DNA from: Lithospermum erythrorhizon
Taxonomy: Eukaryota; Streptophyta; Magnoliopsida; Boraginales; Boraginaceae
Assembly (NCBI GenBank): GCA_019722365.1
Contig: JADFUC010000377.1
Span: forward strand, 21,908 to 85,907
Length of the DNA stretch: 64,000 bases
Direction: 5' to 3'
Shown here: positions 12,903 through 23,740 of the stretch, one piece after another
How positions within the stretch are numbered: the stretch's first letter is position 1
Layout of the letters: each line of letters starts with the position of its first letter
Position numbers and translations under genes: made by a program
The notes under the pieces: generated by a model
Told to the model about the DNA's origin: nothing
Seen by the model: the letters and a program-made list of their open reading frames with translations, nothing else
The model's database searches: none

Positions 12903-12927
12903 CGGCGGATTTAACAAAAAAAAAAAT

Positions 12928-12944
12928 TGAAGGGTTTAGTGATT
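12928..12944 (+). repeat. 17-bp target site duplication, right copy
   Basis: This is an exact copy of 11,521-11,537, placed right after the A run. The envelope-like frame of element A continues from it. Confidence 0.92.
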
Positions 12945-13810
12945 ATCCGTAGAAAGCATTCCCGGCAAACATTCCGGTTGGGGGGTTTACTGAGTTAAAC
13001 TTGCATTTGAACCATAATCGAGCGTTACCACGAAACCAACGACGTGTTGAAGCTGGGTGGCAAGGATTCTTTACTGGAGACGAGAGGTTTAGCCTAAGCC
13101 TAATCCGAAAACTCTTCCTCCATACCTCCAATAGCCAAACGGAACTTACCTCTCTTGAATCTATTGTGCTATACAAACTCATAAATCATAAAAAAATCAA
13201 TCTTTCGTGCCTCATCATGTGTCAAATCCAAAATGCTATTGACTAGAATAATATTGGGTGCTATCCGTACGGGCATCTTGTCACTCATATTATGATGAAA
13301 TGGGGACTACTCTCGATTGAGGGACCCCTTCTGGATGTTACTCCCCTGGTTATCGGTAACTCCACGCTCAAGAGGCAGGGTCTGACTAGGAAAAATGGTC
13401 ATTTTGTTTGGTTTGATAAAGACGAGAGAGAAACTCGTAAACAAAAACGTCAAGAAGGGGGTTCTGAGGTGCCAGCAGAGTTGCTTCGTGATGATGATCG
13501 TAAGGAGGTGCCTCGGTCTTTCGGAGTTGGTTTATCTTCGAGTCACATGCCCAGGCGTTCATTCCAGGACTAGCTTGATAGATTGCACCAGGATCATGTG
13601 GAGGTGAAAGCCACTTTTGGCAGAGATCATGCGGAGCTCCGACCCACGGTCCAAAAGAACCATGAGGAGAAAATGTCCTACTACACCGGAATTATGCGGT
13701 TCTTGATGTGTTGGGGAAGAAGCAAGGTGCCACTGACGAGGATTTGGCACATCTCCACATTCCCTCTACTAAGTGGTTCTGGCCAGAGGCACCCTCCAGA
13801 TGGGTAGAGT
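12945..13810 (+). pseudogene. envelope-like ORF of element A, 3' piece
   Basis: After the insert the frame continues through NIPVGGFTELNLHLNHN, LTSLESIVLYKLINHKK, a YPYGHLVTHIMMKWG segment and LKRQGLTRKNGHFVWFDKD. It then runs to a charged tail (RETRKQKRQEGG, later HQDHVEVKATFGRDHAELR) that should be helical. Frame changes near 13,245 and 13,573 and several stops show decay. The pattern of a compact N-terminal part and a charged or coiled tail fits third-ORF products of SIRE-type elements. I infer a structural rather than an enzymatic role. Confidence 0.55.
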
Positions 13811-14317
13811 CAGGCTTGGGGTATGCCTAAGTGTTTGAGGGCCTCCCTTTTTGTTGATATCAAAAGGTGAGAAATATGTTTCCTTCTTCTCTGTTTCCTG
13901 CTTTCCTAGTTTTTATGCTTTAGAATATTACTTTATATGTTACTCTTGTGGTTTAGACATTATGACTATTGTTATTACATGACGACTATCTTGTGGAGTT
14001 TAGTTTCACATTTTGGTTATCTTGTTTATCTTTGTTTATATTCGTGATTACTTATGCTGAGGGGAAGCTTACTCTTATGTATGTTTTTATTTCCCTCTAT
14101 ACAGGATAATTTGTTATCATAATAAAAGGGGCGTTTGTTGATCCAAGGATCCTCAGACTCTATATTTTGGAGATAACAAATTACCACATTCGGACTAATA
14201 TATTTTGAATGACTTCAGTAGTGCGATCATCGTAACCTTGAGGCACAATTCCAAGTCAAAGACCGAAGGTTTTGCTTTGAAGAATTGAAGTTTTTTTTTG
14301 TATAGGCCTTTGTAAGA
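13811..14317 (+). repeat. 3' end region of element A: noncoding tail, purine tract and LTR start
   Basis: After the third ORF comes about 300 bp of T-rich noncoding DNA. A purine run AATAAAAGGGGCG follows at about 14,120-14,133, then TGTTGATCCAAGG from about 14,136. The TGTTG start next to a purine tract fits a SIRE-type 3' LTR. Only about 180 bp can belong to it before a gypsy integrase fragment begins, so the LTR looks truncated. There is no second copy in the window to test this. Confidence 0.45.
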
Positions 14318-14684
14318 ACATTACCATGGATTTTATTTTCCTGAGTGGACATGAGAACACATTACCATGGATTTTAATTTCGGACTACCAAGAACATTTA
14401 AGAGGAACAATGGTATTTGGGTGATAGTTGATAGGCTTTCAAAGTCGGATCATTTTATTCCAATAAGATCGACTTATGGTCCCAAACAGTTAGCAAAATT
14501 ATATGTTGATCAAATTGTACGACTTCATGGAGGTCCAGTAACCGTTGTGTCAGATCGAGATGCTAGATTCACTTCACGATTTTGGAAAGATTTTCAAGAA
14601 GCTACGGGTTCGAGGGTCAATTTGAGTACTTCATTTCACCCCCAGTCAGACGGTCAGTCGGAAATAAATATTCAAAACTGTTGA
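14318..14684 (+). pseudogene. Ty3/gypsy integrase core fragment (Tekay/Del-like)
   Basis: An open frame of 105 codons reads MDFNFGLPRT, then IWVIVDRLSKSDHFIPI, KLYVDQIVRLHGGPVTVVSD, RDARFTSRFWK and FHPQSDGQSE. These are the central and C-terminal parts of a chromovirus-type integrase core. The catalytic Asp residues in VDRLSK and VVSDRD and the region of the catalytic Glu (DGQSE) are visible. Only this piece of the element is present. It ends abruptly at 14,684, where copia gag sequence starts. ATTACCATGGATTTTA occurs at 14,320 and again at 14,361, a 41-bp tandem duplication at its left end. Confidence 0.88.
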
Positions 14685-15205
14685 AAAATGAGTTGTTATC
14701 GATGTCCTAGAGAAATAAGACCATGAGTCAATATTTCTCAAAGTGCAATCTCTAAGTGATGAGATATCAAAGTTAGATCCAGACAATGCCATTACTGAGA
14801 TGGAATGAAGAGAATTATCATTCACGGACTTAGGCCAGAGTGGATATTGTCACGACAATTGGAGGCTGGATCACCAAGCCAAGATTGGTAGACCTAGAAA
14901 ATATGCTAATCAATGAAAAAGAGCTCGACAGACCATCTAGTCAATGGATTAGAGATGAGGAGAATGCTCTCTTCACCAACACGAGGACTAGGTTCCGGGA
15001 GATCATTAAATCAAGATGAAAGACAAAGTAGGGGTGTTCAAGCTGGATGAACTCAGAGAACTCGTAACGATAGATGTAGGCAGCAAAGATGGCAATCAAG
15101 GGGCCGTCAAAGTGTAAGGGGGTCATCAAAGTAGAGTGTTACAATTGCGACATGAAGGGACATTTTGCATGAGATTGCTGGTCCAAAAAGTTGAAGATAC
15201 CACTT
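14685..15205 (+). pseudogene. copia gag fragment with zinc knuckle
   Basis: Pieces such as SLSDEISKLDPDNAITEM, a degraded HGLRPEW segment, LENMLINEKELDRPSSQW and DEENALFTNTR match the second half of copia gag proteins. A CCHC zinc knuckle is visible at 15,137-15,178 (CYNCDMKGHFA, a stop, then DC), with an in-frame TGA inside it. The zinc knuckle binds genomic RNA during particle assembly. The fragment runs directly into the solo LTR. Confidence 0.78.
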
Positions 15206-15210
15206 CTATT

Positions 15211-16107
15211 TGTTGGAATTCAATCTATATTGGATTCATTTATTATGCCCGAGAGACAATTATGTAAGCAATTTATTTTCCTAGTTGAGTAAATGAGATT
15301 ATATAAACAGCACGTTCGAACTAAGTAATTTATATTACTTATTGGTTCTCATGTTAATCTAAGAGATTATGACTTATTGCTAGATTTTTGCCATAATCAT
15401 TATAATAATTATTCGGATCAAATTAATTATTAATACAACTGATATTATATGAGCCTAGAATGTCACACACATAGAGTGCCATCGGGTTATTCTAGAAGGT
15501 TATAGATAAACTTTATGAGCTAGTTCGGTTTAATTAAAGAATAGTTTGATACTAATTAGGACTTTTTCTAAAGATAAAGTCTAAACTTGATAAGGTCTAA
15601 TCATGATAAGATCGAAATTGGTGAAGACTAGTTTAATTAGGACTAGTATCTTATTGATAAAGTCTAATCATGATAATCCTTATCATACTAGGATTGAACT
15701 ACCTAGTTGGAATAGAATTAGGATTCTTATCCTAATACTCCTATATAAAGATGAGATCATGAATTAATTAAAAAAGAGTTGTTGCAAGACAATTAAATTA
15801 CAAATTTCATGAGATCATAAAATACAATAAAAAAGTAAAATCCTCTCTCCCTTTTTCTAGATTAATAGTCGAACCTAAGGTTTGATTTTTGTGAGTTTTG
15901 TTCTTTGTTTTTCTTGAATCGTTCTATTCAAGGTTCTACTAAGATGCTTATCAATGACTCAATCTCTCCTAGTGTGGATATATTCTAGAGGCACAATTAC
16001 TGGGGTGCTTGGATTGAAGAATTAAGTTTCTATAATCGAAAGACTTATTGATAGCTTTCACTGGCATTGTTGTAAGAACACTATTATCTTAGATTTGAAT
16101 TATAACA
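15211..16107 (+). repeat. Solo copia LTR inserted in element C
   Basis: This block of about 900 bp starts TGTTGGAATTC and ends ATAACA. It interrupts element C between the gag zinc knuckle and protease. It shares order and motifs with 24,529-25,518: a GGTTCTCATG box, an ATAATCATTATAATAATTA-like stretch, AATACAACT and a CACACACATAxAxTG box. Both therefore belong to one LTR family. A TATAAA box is visible near 15,743, in CTATATAAAGATG. No clean 5-bp duplication was found. Confidence 0.65.
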
Positions 16108-16189
16108 TGAAAAGTGATCGAGGAACTGATGAATAATATCAATTGAGTTTGTTGTTTCAGTTATTAAAACCCTCCACTACCTCTTTAAA

Positions 16190-16690
16190 GAAGGAGAATT
16201 ATGTAGAGGAAGACTAGGACTTTGCGATGTCACTCATGGAGGTAGAAAAGCCAACGAGGAGTCCACAAAGAAGCGACACTTACAACGGTAAGTGATAACT
16301 TAATAAATTATAACAGGGATTGTATTATTGATTCAGGTTGCTGCAATCATATGACGGGAGACGACACGAACTTGACAAATGTGGTTGTGTACAACGGTAA
16401 TCGACTTGTTATAACAATGAATGACTCAAAGATGCCAATAAGTTATATTGGCAAGGTGTTGTTACCATTGAGGCAAGGACATAACCAAGTCCAGCTCCAG
16501 AATCTTTTTCATGTCCTAGGTATGAAGAAGAACTTACTATTTGTATCTTAAATGAAAGAAGAAGGCAATTATGTAAAATTCGGACTAGCCGATATCAAGG
16601 TATACAAGAAATTGAAGATCATAGATAGGCCGATCCTGGAAGGACAAAGAATTTAGTATGGTTATTTTATGTCAGCTTAAGAAGCATATG
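16190..16690 (+). pseudogene. copia aspartic protease region of element C
   Basis: The frame reads CIIDSGCCNHMTGDD, with the DSG active-site triplet near 16,330, followed by YNGNRLVITMNDSKMP, SYIGKVLLPLRQGHN and FHVLGMKKNLLFVS. This is the retropepsin-like protease of copia polyproteins, and the 66-codon stretch at 16,351-16,551 is unbroken. After a stop it continues GNYVKFGLADIKVYKKLKI and a degraded YVMSAQEAYVEKT. The expected gag pre-integrase and integrase domains do not follow. Confidence 0.85.
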
Positions 16691-16734
16691 TAGAGAAGAC
16701 CATGGCGAAGAAGCCTAATTAGAAGTACATATAT

Positions 16735-17061
16735 GCTACAAATACTGAGATCAATGAGCAGACAACCTTCAAAGAAGCATCAAAGCTTCCAGAATGGAGA
16801 AAAACCATGGAAGAGGAGATTTTGGCACTAAAACAAAATCAAACATGGGAGGTTATAGCAAAAACGCAAATACAGCAAACCCATATCCTGCAAATGGGTT
16901 TACAAATCAAAGATCAACTCAGATGGTACCATTGAACGGTACAAGGTTCGGTTGGTGGCTCGACGATTTTCTCAAGTATAGTATAGAGTATGACGAGACA
17001 TTTAGTCCAGTGGCCAAGATTACAACAATTCGTGTTCTACTAGCACTAGTAGCAAGTAGGG
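16735..17061 (+). pseudogene. copia RT of element C, N-terminal half
   Basis: The stretch contains FKEASKLPEWRKTMEEEI, LALKQNQTWEV and, in another frame, YDETFSPVAKITTIRVLLAL. These are the standard opening motifs of copia reverse transcriptase. It is cut at 17,061 by an insertion and resumes at about 17,743. A frameshift separates the two readable parts. Confidence 0.85.
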
Positions 17062-17742
17062 AGGTTGTCGGTTAGGTTCAAACCAAAAAAATTGATCGAA
17101 CTGAACCGAATTTTTACCACTCAGCGAAAAAAAAACGGTAATCGAACTCTAAATGGTAAAAAGAAATCAACCGACAAAATTAATTTGTTTTGGTTTTAGG
17201 CATAAACCGAACCAAACTGAATCGAATCGAACTGAAGATAGCTATTAAAATATTTATATTTACGATATTTTTTAAGGGAACTATTTTAATAAATCAAGAT
17301 TACTCTATTTTAGTAGAATCATGTATTTAGTTAATGTTTGAAGCATTCTTAAGTAGTTAAATATTATTACGACAGATTAAGAATCTCTTTAAGAGATATA
17401 TCTATTATCAGTATACATGTTTGAAAATAATAGTTAGTAACTGCTAGTAGTCAACTGTCAACGCCCTGCCTACGCTATATCAGCTGTATTCAGATGCCAT
17501 TTAAATTTATGTGTATTTTATTGTAATTTGAAATTATGAACTTTTTATATTATATTATTGTTAATAAAACCGAAAAATGCATGTGAATCGAACCTCGCTA
17601 GTTATGAAATGACATCAACCGAACTTATTCAAACCAATTAATTTCAAACCAAATTGTTTATTTATTTAAAACCGATGTAATTCCGCTTTCACACAATTTT
17701 CTTTAAAAAACGACCAATGTAACCTAAACATCCCTAAAGTGC
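17062..17742 (+). mobile_element. Non-autonomous DNA-transposon-like insert (hAT- or Mutator-like size of duplication)
   Basis: An approximately 680-bp AT-rich, noncoding insert splits the RT of element C. Its ends are loosely inverted: the left edge reads TTGTCGGTTAGGTTCAAACC and the right edge, reverse-complemented, reads ATGTTTAGGTTACATTGG. Inside are many GGTT/AACC words such as AACCGAACCAAA near both ends. GCAAGTAGG precedes the insert and GCAAGAAAC follows it, which looks like an 8-9 bp target duplication with mutations. That size fits hAT (8 bp) or Mutator-like (9 bp) elements. No transposase frame is present. Confidence 0.55.
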
Positions 17743-18935
17743 AAGAAACATGGATCTGTATGTATGGACGAAAAATGCATTCCTATATGGAGAACTTGAT
17801 CGATACATATACATGGTCTAAGGGTTGATTTATCAAGACAGATAAGAGTATGTTTGTAAGTTGAAGAAGTCACTCGATGTCTTGATGCAAGCACAGACAG
17901 CTTGGTATGGCAAGATAGCTGGATTTCTAGTCAAGAGTGGTTTCGAAGTTCCCCCATTACTCAAGCTTGTTCATGAAAGCTCAAAAAGGGAAGTTGACTA
18001 TTGTTTTAGTATATGTGGCTGATGTAGTCATCACCGGGGACGATACAAAACAGATTTGAAGAACAAGGGATAACTTGTCCGTACGATTTCATATGAAGGA
18101 GCTTGGAGAGCTAAAACACTTTCTAGGTTTGGAGGTTCAAATAATCGACAAGGGCATATTTCTTGGCCAATAGAAGTATGCGAGTGATCTACTACAAAGG
18201 TTTCGAATGCTAGAGTGTAAGCCGATCTCTACACTAATGGAGCTACACTTGAAGCTATGTACCAATGAATGAAAGAACTTTGAGGATACAACTATGTATC
18301 GCTAGATTGTAGGTAGTCTAATCTATATAACTCTTTCAAGACCAGATATTGCATTTGTAGTTGGAGTCGTGAGTTGGTTCATGGAAAACAAAAGAAGTAG
18401 TCAGAAGAATCATGAGGTATAACAAGGGCACAATTGATCTGGGGCTCTTCTTTGAAAAAGGAGTGTAGTGTAAGATTAGTGGCTACTGTGATGTGGACTA
18501 TGTTGGAGATCATGATACTCGCCGTTCAACTATAGGTTATAGATTTAGCATTGGTTCAGGATGAATCTCGTGGTACAGCAAGAGACAACCAACTGTGTCT
18601 CAATCAACAATCGAAGAGGAGTATCGAGCAGGAGCGATGGAAGCAGAAGAGTGTGCATGGGTTACACAACTAATGGAAGATTTGGCTCATCCAATAGAAG
18701 ATGCATCTGAACTTTATTGCGATAATTTGTCAACAGTAAAATTGGAGGAGAATCCAGTATTCCATGCATGAACCAAACATGTTAAAGTGCATTACGACTT
18801 CTTACGGAATTTTTTTTGAAATTAAGATGAAGCCGGTGAAGACTGAGAATCAAGTTGTAGATATCTTCACTAAAAGTTTACCACAACAATACTTTATGAA
18901 TTTCGAAAGTTTCTTGGGATGCTTAATCAAATTAG
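17743..18935 (+). pseudogene. copia RT C-terminal half and RNase H of element C
   Basis: After the insert the frame gives TKNAFLYGELDRYIYMV, then a catalytic-box region reading [12 protein letters not shown] at about 18,007-18,042. Copia RTs have YVDD there, so the first catalytic Asp is replaced by Ala. Next come [22 protein letters not shown], the RNase H part [19 protein letters not shown] near 18,490 and the tail DIFTKSLPQQYF near 18,865. Several stops occur. It is clearly dead. Confidence 0.85.
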
Positions 18936-18941
18936 TGTAGC

Positions 18942-18996
18942 AATGAGGGGAAGTGTTAAATCTCCATTGCCTCCCAAATTTTCTAGAATATATCTA
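18942..18996 (+). other. Purine tract and truncated 3' LTR of element C
   Basis: AATGAGGGGAAG at 18,942-18,953 is followed directly by TGTTAAATCTCC, the expected purine tract and TG start of a copia 3' LTR. Only 43 bp of LTR remain before gypsy-type LTR sequence starts at 18,997. Confidence 0.65.
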
Positions 18997-20720
18997 TGTA
19001 AGGACCTACCTTGTGTCAGTCTGCCCAAAGTAAGATCATCAACAACTCAGACACCGTAGTCACCAATCAATGATTTAATAACATAAAAAGACTTCATTTG
19101 GAGATTAATAATAATAACGTGATCATTCATCGCGCGAACTAACAACACATCACAATAAAGAAAACGATTTCACCAACAAATAATAATACAACCATGTACA
19201 ATACACACATACTTCCAATAAATACATTATATTAAGAGGACGGTCACACCACCCCCTCAATACAAGCCTGTTTAAAACATAACAGTATAAAACGATCATT
19301 GGCGCATCTTCTACGCCACTCACTACACTTACCCACTTATCTTTTAATCCGCGTACCGTCAACGCAGCCTAAGTTAGAACACGATACACAAATACACGCA
19401 ATTACCATATACTTCACTCAAATATAACAAGATAACAAACGAGCGATAAATCCTCACTCAAGTTAAGAGATTACTAGCGCTTCAGTTAGCCAATCGACAA
19501 GACGCTGTTTCTGCTGAAACGTAACATCCGAAAATATAATTACTACTCGCAACAAATTTCAACCCTTATCCTAATTCAATTCCTGACTTTTCAACCCATT
19601 TTAGTTACAAATTGACAACTTACGTATAGATTGCTAATTATGTTTCAATAACAACTACGATGACGAATTTCACTACCCGGACTAAATCCCATAATCGGCC
19701 AATACCTTATCCAAATTACTAACATTTCCAACCAATTTCAATCAACCCAAATTTCAACTTTTCCAATTAATTAAGCCATTACTAACAACCTCTAATCCCA
19801 AAGTCCGCTTACTACTCAAAATCTACTAAAATTAATTTCAACATATATTCTTCCAACAACTTATAACTCATAATTTCACCTCAAAACAATCACAATAACG
19901 TAATCCAATATATTTATACTATCAACTACATTTTAGAGCCAACCCACAATCACCGAAGTCAACTCAACTATAACAACACTTTCTACCCCTAAATATCGAT
20001 CATTATCAAATTCTACATTGCAATCTAAGCCTGCACAATAATTATATTCAATAATACCTTATAAAACAAAAGTCAACCCAAATTCTAAAAAGTCACTGCC
20101 CTAAAACTGAAATTCCACATCAAACACCTAAATTTCAACTCAAGAATAACTAATTTAGAACCCAAGAATCGATTATAAAGAATAAAATTCAAATACAAAA
20201 AGCTAACAAGAAAAATCAACTCAACCGAACTCTCACAAATATTCAACAAGATCGGACCTTTTTATCTTGAAATGACGAGGACTATTTATGGAAGCTCTCC
20301 AAAAATTCGGCGTCCAAACTCTGAATTTTGATATCAAAATTGAAAGAAGTTAAGAATCGAAAAACGGAGAGATTCCTCTCTCTCGGCTAAGTCAGTAGGG
20401 GAGAAAGAACTGGAAACGGGTTTCAGCGGTTTTGGGGCTTATTTGATGAGTTAGTAATCGGGTTGGGCCCAAAAGTCCAACCGTGAAAAACCGGAATATT
20501 TAATTCGATCGATACCTCTCAGTTTAACTTATCTCACACTAACCCCAAACATAAACATTAACGCATACAAAATATTGCTGGTTTCCAAATTTTACGTGAA
20601 CAAATTTAATAATCTCACATTTTAATTTATTAATTAACCAGTCGTTAATTTGCTTTTTACAAAGTTCACAGATGATAGAAGATCGAAGTCTCACGACCAC
20701 TCAAATTTACAGTATGTACG
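18997..20720 (+). repeat. Gypsy-type LTR (solo), plus orientation
   Basis: This noncoding block opens TGTAAGGACCTACC. After about 85 bp it has AACATAAAAAGACTTCATTTGG followed by repeated AATAATAAT, the same leader seen at about 55,170 and 61,510 in the LARD-like element. Its middle and end match the reverse complement of 53,400-54,854: TTATCGCTCGTTTGTTATC and TCGATACCTCTCxxTTTAAACTTAT are shared landmarks. It is therefore an LTR of the same superfamily, without pol next to it. The right end is uncertain by about 50 bp. Confidence 0.6.
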
Positions 20721-20869
20721 TTATTGAAGCTTGTAACTTCTAATTTACTGCTTAGACACCTGTCATGATTCTATATTTGTCATAATATTTGTGAACTCAA
20801 GCTCAAGTAAGACTGGGAAGAGGGAAACTGATCTAATGGAACTACACAAGGTCATGCCCTCGCAGTAGG

Positions 20870-23740
20870 ATCCATCAGTTTAAATTTGCCCACGGGCCTT
20901 GTTTTGAACTTATCTCCGGTTTACTATGTACCTGCAATTTGCAGGAATATTATTTCTGTTTCTGTTTTGAATAATGATGGTTTTTCATTTTCAATAGATC
21001 CCATGAATTCTGTGTGATCACCGTGAAACGAGGTAGTATTTGGTACCGCCCCTTCAAAATGGTCTATCTGCTTTAGATACGACGATCGAGTCGTATAACA
21101 TAAACTAAAACGGAATAAAGCCTAATGACTTAAACCAAACATGCTACCTATGGTATCATAGATTGGGTCATATTCGAGAACCGAATCAAGAAACTCCACT
21201 TCAAAGGGATACTTGGAAGCGTTTCAATTATGAATTAATCAGGAATCTTGCCTTTTGGGCAAAATGACTAAAGACTCTTCACCGGATTCAATGATTTCGG
21301 GCAAGTGATTTATCGGGGATCATACAATAATCACGATGCACAATGAACACATCCGCAAAGTATATGCTATAATACCATTACATTTACCGACGACACAGAG
21401 ATAATGCTTTTTGTATCCGATGAAACACAAACACGAAGTCCTTTCTGAAATCTGGAGTTCCAAATGAAGTACAAAACCAATCAATACATAATAAAGATTC
21501 TCCTGGCCCGATAGAAAGCGAGAATATTCGAGTCACGAGTTCAATACTCATCTTGTAATGCATTGCTTTCACAACTCACTCAGCTAGAACGCCACATAAA
21601 TTCACAAGTATTCGAAAGGAGAAATCAAACCCTTCGATATGGTTCGTCTATAATGAGCCTATCCGATCTACCGCCACTGGGATATGCACTTCTAAGCACG
21701 ATACTTACTTTAAAATGTATGTCCAACAGTCGCCAGAGAAAACTCCCCATGAACCCGTGTGGCTCGGGAAGATTCCTGCTGGATTTTCGTGATACGGGCC
21801 GCAAGCCTTTATGTTAAGAGATTACCAGCGATAAACTTGCGCCGAAATCCCATAAATGCTATTAGATGCGTATCCAAAGGAAACAGTTGGTTACTACTTC
21901 TACCTAAAGACGAGAATAAAATCTGACAAGTAAGACAGAGTGTTCTTTGAAAGGAATATCCGGCCCGTATGACTGTAAGAATGGTGCCTATCTGATGAAG
22001 CTCAAGTTGATTTAAGTCAATGTCGATGCATCTAACGAAGATTCGACGCACCACAAGAATCGCACCTTCTTCATGTAAGCATCCAGCTCTCGATCCACGT
22101 GAAGTCGCTGAAGAACCAACCCTTAGGAGATCCAATGACTATCATGAACTGTAGCTGTACGCGAAGCCTTCATCATTGAAAGCCGATTTGTCGCCCACTT
22201 CTTATAAAAAGACATAAATAGTAAGTGATGTCGACAAATGCAAATAGTCATTAACTGGTAGATGATTCTATGTACTGTATCAAGTGCTCGTCCTTGTTGA
22301 TTTACCAAATAGGGTTCGCCCTATCGAATGTAAATGGTTATTTAAGAAGAAATATGATAAAGACGTGAAACGCCGATGCTTTCAAAGTTGTACTTGCAAT
22401 AAAGGTTTCAAAACAGTTCACAAATATGACTACGACAAACCTACTCGGGCAAGGCTATGCTTTAAGTCCATCCGCCGATAATCTTATCCATCATTTATTC
22501 ATGACTACGAAATATGAAATGTAATGAAAGACGCTCGAATGAAAATTTAGAGTGAGGATGCCAGATGCTGCACAACCTCCGAAGTGTTTTACATGTCCCA
22601 GTGACCTGGGCGTACGCAAGCTGCAAAGGTCCATTTATGTCTTAAGGTGCATCTCAAGTAGCTTGGAATCTACGCTTACTTAATCAATTAAATATTTTGG
22701 TTTCATCAAGCATCTAAGAAAATCTGCGGTATACAAGGCGTGTTGAGTTATGATTATTCATAGCCTTCAGAGTGTCAATGCATATACTTACTATCGGGAA
22801 ACAACGTAGAGTTACCGAACTCGCCTCGTGATTACTGCAAATGTTTCTCAATGGTGACTTAGCGGCACAATATATACTTAATAAAGATCCATCGTATCGG
22901 GCCGAAGGCTAATTGACTTTTCAGATACCTATGTAATAAAACGCAGTGTTCAACACGTAGTAATTTTCAAGAAGCGGTAATCTCCCATTTAGAGCACGGA
23001 GTTCAACTCAAGAGCACGTTGTCCCACTACTAGCGCCGAGATGAACAAAATGAATAATGATCGTATGCTTCGCTATAGGATCCATCATGTATCTCCATGT
23101 TACGCACTGTAATCATTAAGTTCACGACCGAAAGATAACAAGAGATACCAAGCTAATCCGTGTGAAACCAATCGGATTACAAAGTGAGCGTGATCTCAAG
23201 TATCCGGTGAAGAAACTAAATAGCTTTCAGCACAGCGGAGATGATAAGCTGCAGTCACCGGCACACTGACGCCATTAAACCTACGTGCAGACGACTCATC
23301 GCCCTACCTAGGTACGATTTTGTCTCAACGGGAGCCAAGATTCGGGAGGAGTTCCAAGCGTAGTAATCGCTGTCGTATCTCTACCACGCACCCAGACACG
23401 CACACTGCCTCGCCAAAGAAGTACGCTGATTAAGAAATTCGTGGATCGAAACAGTATAATACTCCAGTATCAGCTTTTAATAGCTTACTTCATGATTAAT
23501 AATGTGCTGATAAATTTTGCCTGTTAACCCCGAGCACATCACAAATCCAAGACGCATCTAAAGTATCACCTAATTAGAAATATTAATGGGAAAGTGATAT
23601 CAAAGTATGTAAACTAGCAAAGAGAGGCTAATCTGGCTCTAATTCCCTTTACCAAACCACTAAGCTCAGTAAGTGACGATGAAGACGCAAATGAACATAT
23701 GTGTCTTGGGATGACATTTAAATGTTAGGTTAAGCTGGGA
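20870..23740 (+). pseudogene. copia element D, heavily decayed pol
   Basis: Weak pieces before 21,040 suit the protease-to-pre-integrase stretch. At about 21,150 YLWYHRLGHIREPN is the gag pre-integrase motif, followed by CLLGKMTK near 21,245. Integrase pieces (FITFTDD-like, MKHKHEV, REYSSHEF) lie at 21,380-21,545. The RT starts at 22,284-22,480 with DLPNRVRPIECKWLFKKKYDKD. The RNase H tail lies at about 23,520-23,710, with HLKYHLI and PFTKPLSSVSDDE. Frames change every few dozen codons. The lineage is Tork/TAR-like from the RT opening, at moderate certainty. Confidence 0.7.

Larger units (their letters stand above)
11538..12926 (+). mobile_element. Retroposed insert with poly(A) tail (LINE-mobilised, identity unknown)
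   Basis: The insert lies between two identical 17-bp direct repeats and ends in 12 A residues, the hallmark of target-primed reverse transcription by an L1-type LINE. Its body has a + strand frame at about 11,545-12,500, then a 3' stretch of about 430 bp. A perfect hairpin at 12,887-12,902 (stem GTGCTT/AAGCAC, loop GTGA) lies about 15 bp before the A run. No reverse transcriptase or endonuclease is present, so it is either an internally deleted LINE that kept an ORF1-like head or a retrocopy of a host transcript. Being within a broken transposon frame, it entered after element A. Confidence 0.85.
1..14320 (+). mobile_element. SIRE-like Ty1/copia element A, 3' portion, nested host
   Basis: This is the 3' part of a copia retrotransposon that enters from the left edge of the window. 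In order it shows an integrase tail, reverse transcriptase, RNase H tail, an envelope-like third reading frame and a probable start of the 3' LTR near 14,137. The order pol then a third frame is typical of the SIRE (Sirevirus) lineage. Element B (2,542-11,221) and a retroposed insert (11,538-12,926) interrupt the third frame. When both are removed, the pieces of that frame line up in one direction. The element is decayed, with stops and frameshifts in every domain. Confidence 0.8.
14685..18996 (+). mobile_element. Copia element C, internally deleted and nested
   Basis: In order the element shows gag with a zinc knuckle, protease, then reverse transcriptase and RNase H, a purine tract and the first bases of a 3' LTR. 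The gag pre-integrase segment and integrase are missing between protease (ending about 16,690) and RT (starting about 16,735). Two later insertions split it: a solo LTR at about 15,211-16,107 and a DNA-transposon-like element at about 17,062-17,742. A gypsy-type LTR begins where its own 3' LTR is cut, at 18,997. Confidence 0.8.
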
